Assembly: GCA_032719365.1 (NCBI GenBank)
Contig: CM064861.1
Coordinates: forward strand, 83,696,863 to 83,760,862
DNA: 64,000 nt
Direction: 5' to 3'
DNA from: Prinsepia uniflora
Taxonomy: Eukaryota; Streptophyta; Magnoliopsida; Rosales; Rosaceae
Shown in pieces: positions 60,311 to 64,000 of this stretch; position 1 is the stretch's first letter; each line of letters starts with the position of its first letter. Both the position numbers and the translations under genes were made by a program. The notes under the pieces were generated by a model. That model was not told where the DNA came from. It did no database searches and saw nothing but the letters and a program-made list of their open reading frames with translations.

Positions 60311-60560
60311 CAAACGGAGTGTAAAACACCCAAACTATCCTCTCTTGCATATGCAGTCCATGAAAAATGAAGAGTTTTTCTTGGAGTTTTGTGAGTGAAT
60401 TTTTGCATGGTTGGTATTTCAACCTTCACAGCCTAAGACATTTCTTGCTCCAAGTCTTTATTGGTGCATAATTTGCATAGCCACCCAATTCTAATAAGTT
60501 CCTCCTCCAGCCTCATATAATGTGCTAAAAATCCGCTAATAATCCACCAAGTTCAACGAT

Positions 60561-61225
60561 GAAAATGATGGAAGGTTTGATACAAACCGTTAGACCTGAC
60601 AGCTATGGGTTGTTAGAAACCGTTAGGGTTGTTAGCCAACTGGCCCATGCATGTACAGTGTGTTATTATTGTTAGCTAAGTAATAGAGGTGATTTATAAA
60701 GAGATCAAATGGTGAACTGTATGTATGAAGTATTAAAATTCCTTTTGAGTAAGAAATACAGTATTCTCCATTCTCTCTCTCGGTACTACTTCAATCTCGT
60801 TCCTCTCCCCTTTTTTCAATAGAGCTTTTATGGTATAAGAGCTTTAATGCTTATCGCGCATGGTTCTTGATCTTGGCATCTGCATTCAACACTGTTGCTA
60901 GCTGTTCTTCATCAGGTTCTTAGTCTCAATTTTGTCACGTGCATTCTTGTGATTCCTAAAGATATATTTACCTTCACTTCTTGCTATTTTTCTCTTCTTC
61001 GGTTCTTCCCTAATTTTGATGACCAAATTTGTGCACGCATGAAGATCGTATGAAATTTTTGATATAAGATTTACATTCTAGTTTCTAATTTGTCTTTCTC
61101 ATTCTGTAACAAAGTTTTTCAAGAACACCGTGTTTCTTTCTTGTTACATTCAATCATGGATCTGCTTAAACATGTGTTTGAGTTTATGTCAATGAAATTG
61201 GATGAGACAAATTACATAAATAACC
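60561..61225 (+). mobile_element. Truncated Ty1/copia 5' end (LTR, PBS, gag start)
   Basis: A probable LTR starts TGTTAGAAACCG near 60611 and ends TTTTTTCA near 60818. A PBS-like TGGTATAAGAGC follows at 60831-60842 (one change from the initiator tRNA-Met site). An ATG at 61156 opens MDLLKHVFEFMSMKLDETNY, the start of a copia gag (the K-L-D-x-T-N-Y block). Sequence changes abruptly near 61220 into the next LTR. Its insertion next to the lost kinase start may have removed or replaced the kinase copy (inference). Confidence 0.65.
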
Positions 61226-63788
61226 TCAAACGTTCAAATGCATAAATAACCAAATTAAAGTTTTACATCAAATCTGAAATAAACAGATGTCAGACAAGGG
61301 ATGAAATCCAAAATTACAAGTTGCGAGAACGACTCTAAAATAAACCTGTGGGTAAACCACCCAACAGGGGTTCAGGTACGCAGAAGTAGATCTATACCTC
61401 AGCCTCAGGATCCTCCTCTACCTCAGTAGCACCGCCTGGAGGGGTTACCAAAACAATAAGGGTGAGTGGGCCGAAACTCAAGTTTATAAAACCGTTCAAT
61501 AAGTAAAACATATAATTTACCCCTCCGTTTTCCAAACATGCATGCATCAGAATTTAAAACCATAAACCATATAATATGAATGATAAGGCATGTAATAAAA
61601 TTATAAGATAATTTTAGCTACTGCATTATATGCTCCAATCCTGACATCCCAGATGTCTGACGTCCTTGACGTCCAATAAGGTCACAGTCTCAAGGCTACA
61701 CGTGCCACTCGGGGTCTCAATCCAGAATCCAATCCCCGAACCCTGTCCGGGTACGGCATCTCAAATGCCTAGCATCCTAGACGCTCGACGTCCCTGACGT
61801 CCAATTATAGCAATCCTGCTCCTGAGTCATTTTACGGTCCGGTTCCTCCGTAGAATGACCCCTCGCAGGCAATGCGCCATAACCACTCCGGGGTACCACA
61901 TCCGGAGGAGACAGTATCACAAGAATGGATCTATACAGTGCAGTACCAAATACATTTTATTGATATCCACATGCAAAACATATATATATATACAAGATAA
62001 AATCCAAACCGATCTTTAAGTTTCATCAGACGGGTCTCAAACCCAAAAACCGTGAAACGTACCATAACCATAATTTCAACATCATCAAAGCCGTTTCATG
62101 ATTCCAGCATGTGAATATAAGTAAATCATAAAACATTTAATAATGCAAGGGTTTAATGAAATCGGGCCCACTCACAGTACGATCCAGCGGTAAATCTGCG
62201 TGTACGGACCTGTACCGGGATTATCGTACAATTCCTGTCAGTCCAAATCACACGTAAGGGTCACTACAAGTCTTAAACATTTAAACAAAAAGTCCGAAAC
62301 AGAAACCGGCTCGGGGAACCCATCGAACACGTTTCCCGAGACAACCGGCCCTAAACTGACCCATCAAAACTATCTCAGATCAATATGGTTAATTCACCAA
62401 AAATGTTCAGAATGATGAGGGGAATAAAAGTCATGTTGATCGTGATCAGAGATGAGGCTCAACGTGCCCTCACGCGCCGCCCAAAGTGGCTGCGCGTGAA
62501 AGTCACGCGCCTGACACTGTAGCTACAGTGTCACCACCTTCGCCCGTTTGTCTGTAATACGGGCCTGTCACCCCTCGGTTTGACCCGATTAATTGACCCT
62601 TAATTTCCACTCGATTTCACTTGTATTTGATCCTAACATGTTCATTAACTATCCAATTTATGTTCTGAGACACTAATCAGCCTCGACAAGTCCCTAATCG
62701 ACCCATCGACCCGTGATCAACCAAACGGGTCAATCACAAGAACTCCCTGGTTTCAAACCCATTCTCCAATTAACTTCACAGGAAGCATAATAGGATCAAA
62801 ACGAACTAAAATGAATGATCAATTGTGCCTGAAAGTACCTGAAGGTTGTCGTCCTAGGCTCTGCAATTTCTCTGAAAACGGCAGCCTCCGTCCCAGCTCA
62901 ACCGTGGCTGGTTCCCCTCGATTTCGATGTGGTTGAGTTCCAAATACTCCCAGAAGACTAAACCAGGCCTTGGTTTGGTCCAACAACCACTAGAAATCAA
63001 AACCCGATTTTCCCTCCAATTTTCCAGAAATGGTTTTCTCTGGTTTTCCTCTCCAATTCTCAGTCCTCACTGCAGCAGAGTGAAGCACACTTAAATCCCA
63101 TTAAGTTTAAACAATCCTTACCAGCCAACAGCTCGTGGAAGCCTCACTGTCCACTGAGAAATGTTTCCCGCAAAAGTTCGAATCTTGAATTAACAAATGG
63201 TGTCCATGATCAGCCACGTTCTGATGTCTATAGGGCCTTAAACAATCCCAGCTTTCCAACTCACACACTGATTAAACAATTGGGACTCAGAACCACCGCA
63301 CACGGTCGTGCATCAATTGTTCCCCCGCGGTTGCTACAGTGACCAGGGGTGAAATGACCAAAATGCCCCTGGTTCAATAATTACCAAAATGCCCTTTACT
63401 TTCTAGACCCGTAACTCAGCCATACGAAGTCCGATTTCGGCGTGCCGCCTGTCAACGGACTCAGGACATCGAGACCTACCTAACGGTCCTTGAGTCGTGT
63501 GAAAATTAGTTGCCAAACGAAAAGTCAACATTTTCGCTCCTGTCGTCAAATTACGGTAACGCCCCTGAACTTCCGATAGTCATAACTTTTACCCTGATCG
63601 TCCGAATTGGACATGCCACCTGTCTATGAACTCGTGATGTCCCAAACTACGTCACGGTCATTGGTCAAAGTCCATTTGACCCTCAAATAAAAAAGTCAAC
63701 AATTTGGCCATACCAATCACAAGGGTAAAAACGTCAATTCATACATTAAATTACATTATTATAATCCTCGAATTTCCGGGGTGTTACA
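61226..63788 (-). mobile_element. 3' LTR of a Tekay-like element running off the right edge
   Basis: Ends GGGGTGTTACA at 63788 on the plus strand; the left edge near 61226-61300 is not sharp and may be truncated. Related to the LARD LTR (shared blocks near 61600-61740) but diverged. It carries the box pair as GTGAGTGGGC (about 61462) and GGCCCACTCAC (62165-62175), hairpins GACATCCCAGATGTC (61643-61657), GGCATCTCAAATGCC (61755-61769) and GACGTCCCTGACGTC (61787-61801), and the GCGCGTG stem-loop at 62492-62510. Confidence 0.75.
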
Positions 63789-64000
63789 ACCTTCCCCCCT
63801 TAAGAAATTTCGTCCCAAAATTTCAAAGAAACAAATAAGGAAATTGCTCTCGCATCTGAGCCTCGGGCTCCCATGTGGCTTCTTCTACATTCTGGTTTTT
63901 CCAGAGAATCTTCACGAGAGGGATCGTCTTCCGAGTAGTACCTTGTCCTTCTGATCCAAAATCTGCACTGGTTGTTCCTCAAAGCTCAAATCCTCTCAGA
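63789..64000 (-). pseudogene. Chromodomain end of a Tekay chromovirus pol, frameshifted
   Basis: Minus strand from the right edge: SFEEQPVQILDQKDKVL, then after a one-base loss near 63940, KTIPLVKILWKNQNVEEATW and EPEAQMREQFPYLF to a stop near 63825. This is the C-terminal chromodomain of Tekay-type integrases, which guides insertion to heterochromatin. A polypurine tract (complement of ACCTTCCCCCCTT) separates it from the LTR. The rest of pol lies outside the window, so I cannot say whether the element is otherwise intact. Confidence 0.85.

Larger units (their letters stand above)
59774..60560 (+). other. Decayed copy of the receptor-kinase upstream region, kinase lost
   Basis: Blocks match the intact upstream region in order. 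GAGAACTGTTA and AAATACATTTTCCAGG (59803-59840) match 50885-50922; TGTGGACCATT and GGACACTGAAGACAAGTC (59931-60030) match 51006-51072; TTTCTTGCTCCAAGTCTTT and the TCCTCCTCCAGC block (60440-60520) match 51127-51200. Similarity ends at about 60560, exactly where the start codon should be, and no malectin or kinase sequence follows. Two microsatellites have expanded inside it. Confidence 0.8.

Noticed and set aside
60099..60398. Frames of 77-99 codons over the CT and AT microsatellites
   Set aside because: Low-complexity translation of dinucleotide repeats.

Overview
This is a 64 kb piece of an angiosperm, almost certainly eudicot, nuclear chromosome. The coding content is eukaryotic (a malectin-like receptor kinase and an MEE59-like gene with a spliced intron). 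The rest is nested plant LTR retrotransposons with primer-binding sites complementary to plant initiator tRNA-Met. I cannot name the species. There is no bacterial, organellar, tRNA, rRNA or CRISPR content that I can support.

Layout. 1-14284: the 3' part of a decayed Ty3/gypsy (Tekay-like) element; its 3' LTR is split by a complete, young, non-coding LTR element (LARD type, 2318-11847, minus). 14285-17729: a decayed gag-only LTR element (minus), followed to about 18150 by another LTR scrap. 18180-32957: a dead Ty1/copia element (minus), split by a solo LTR (20879-31568), which is itself split by a complete gag-only element (TR-GAG-like, 22972-30794, 5-bp target duplication CACAG). 32958-34281: AT-rich, no gene. 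34282-47472: a TRIM concatemer of five short LTRs under one target duplication (TGAAC); its first LTR is split by two solo LTRs (34375-43080 and 43099-46282), and the first of these carries two more solo LTRs. 47617-48351: copia RT/RNase H scrap. 48485-49245: MITE-like repeat. 49685-53791: the gene island, an MEE59-like gene (minus) and a CrRLK1L-type receptor kinase (plus) in divergent orientation. 54190-60560: a decayed tandem duplicate of the left half of this island (broken MEE59 copy plus receptor-kinase upstream region, no kinase), split by a Tat-lineage element with an antisense extra ORF (55646-59773, target duplication AATAC). 60561-61225: copia fragment. 61226-64000: 3' LTR and chromodomain end of another Tekay-like element running off the window.

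How the parts relate. Only two loci look functional: the MEE59-like gene and the receptor kinase. Everything else is insertion, solo-LTR recombination and decay around them. Target duplications read directly from the sequence give an order of insertion for most elements. The most unusual signal is inside the large LTRs. Unrelated-looking LTRs share an architecture in sense orientation: a GTGAGTGGAC box, then about 0.7-1.3 kb (more in the longest LTR) containing arrays of short hairpins whose stems change sequence in a paired way, then the reverse complement GTCCACTCAC, then a pyrimidine-rich CAG that looks like a splice acceptor. A separate GC-rich hairpin keeps its stem while its loop varies. 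I know of no named feature for this and flag it as the best candidate for something undescribed.
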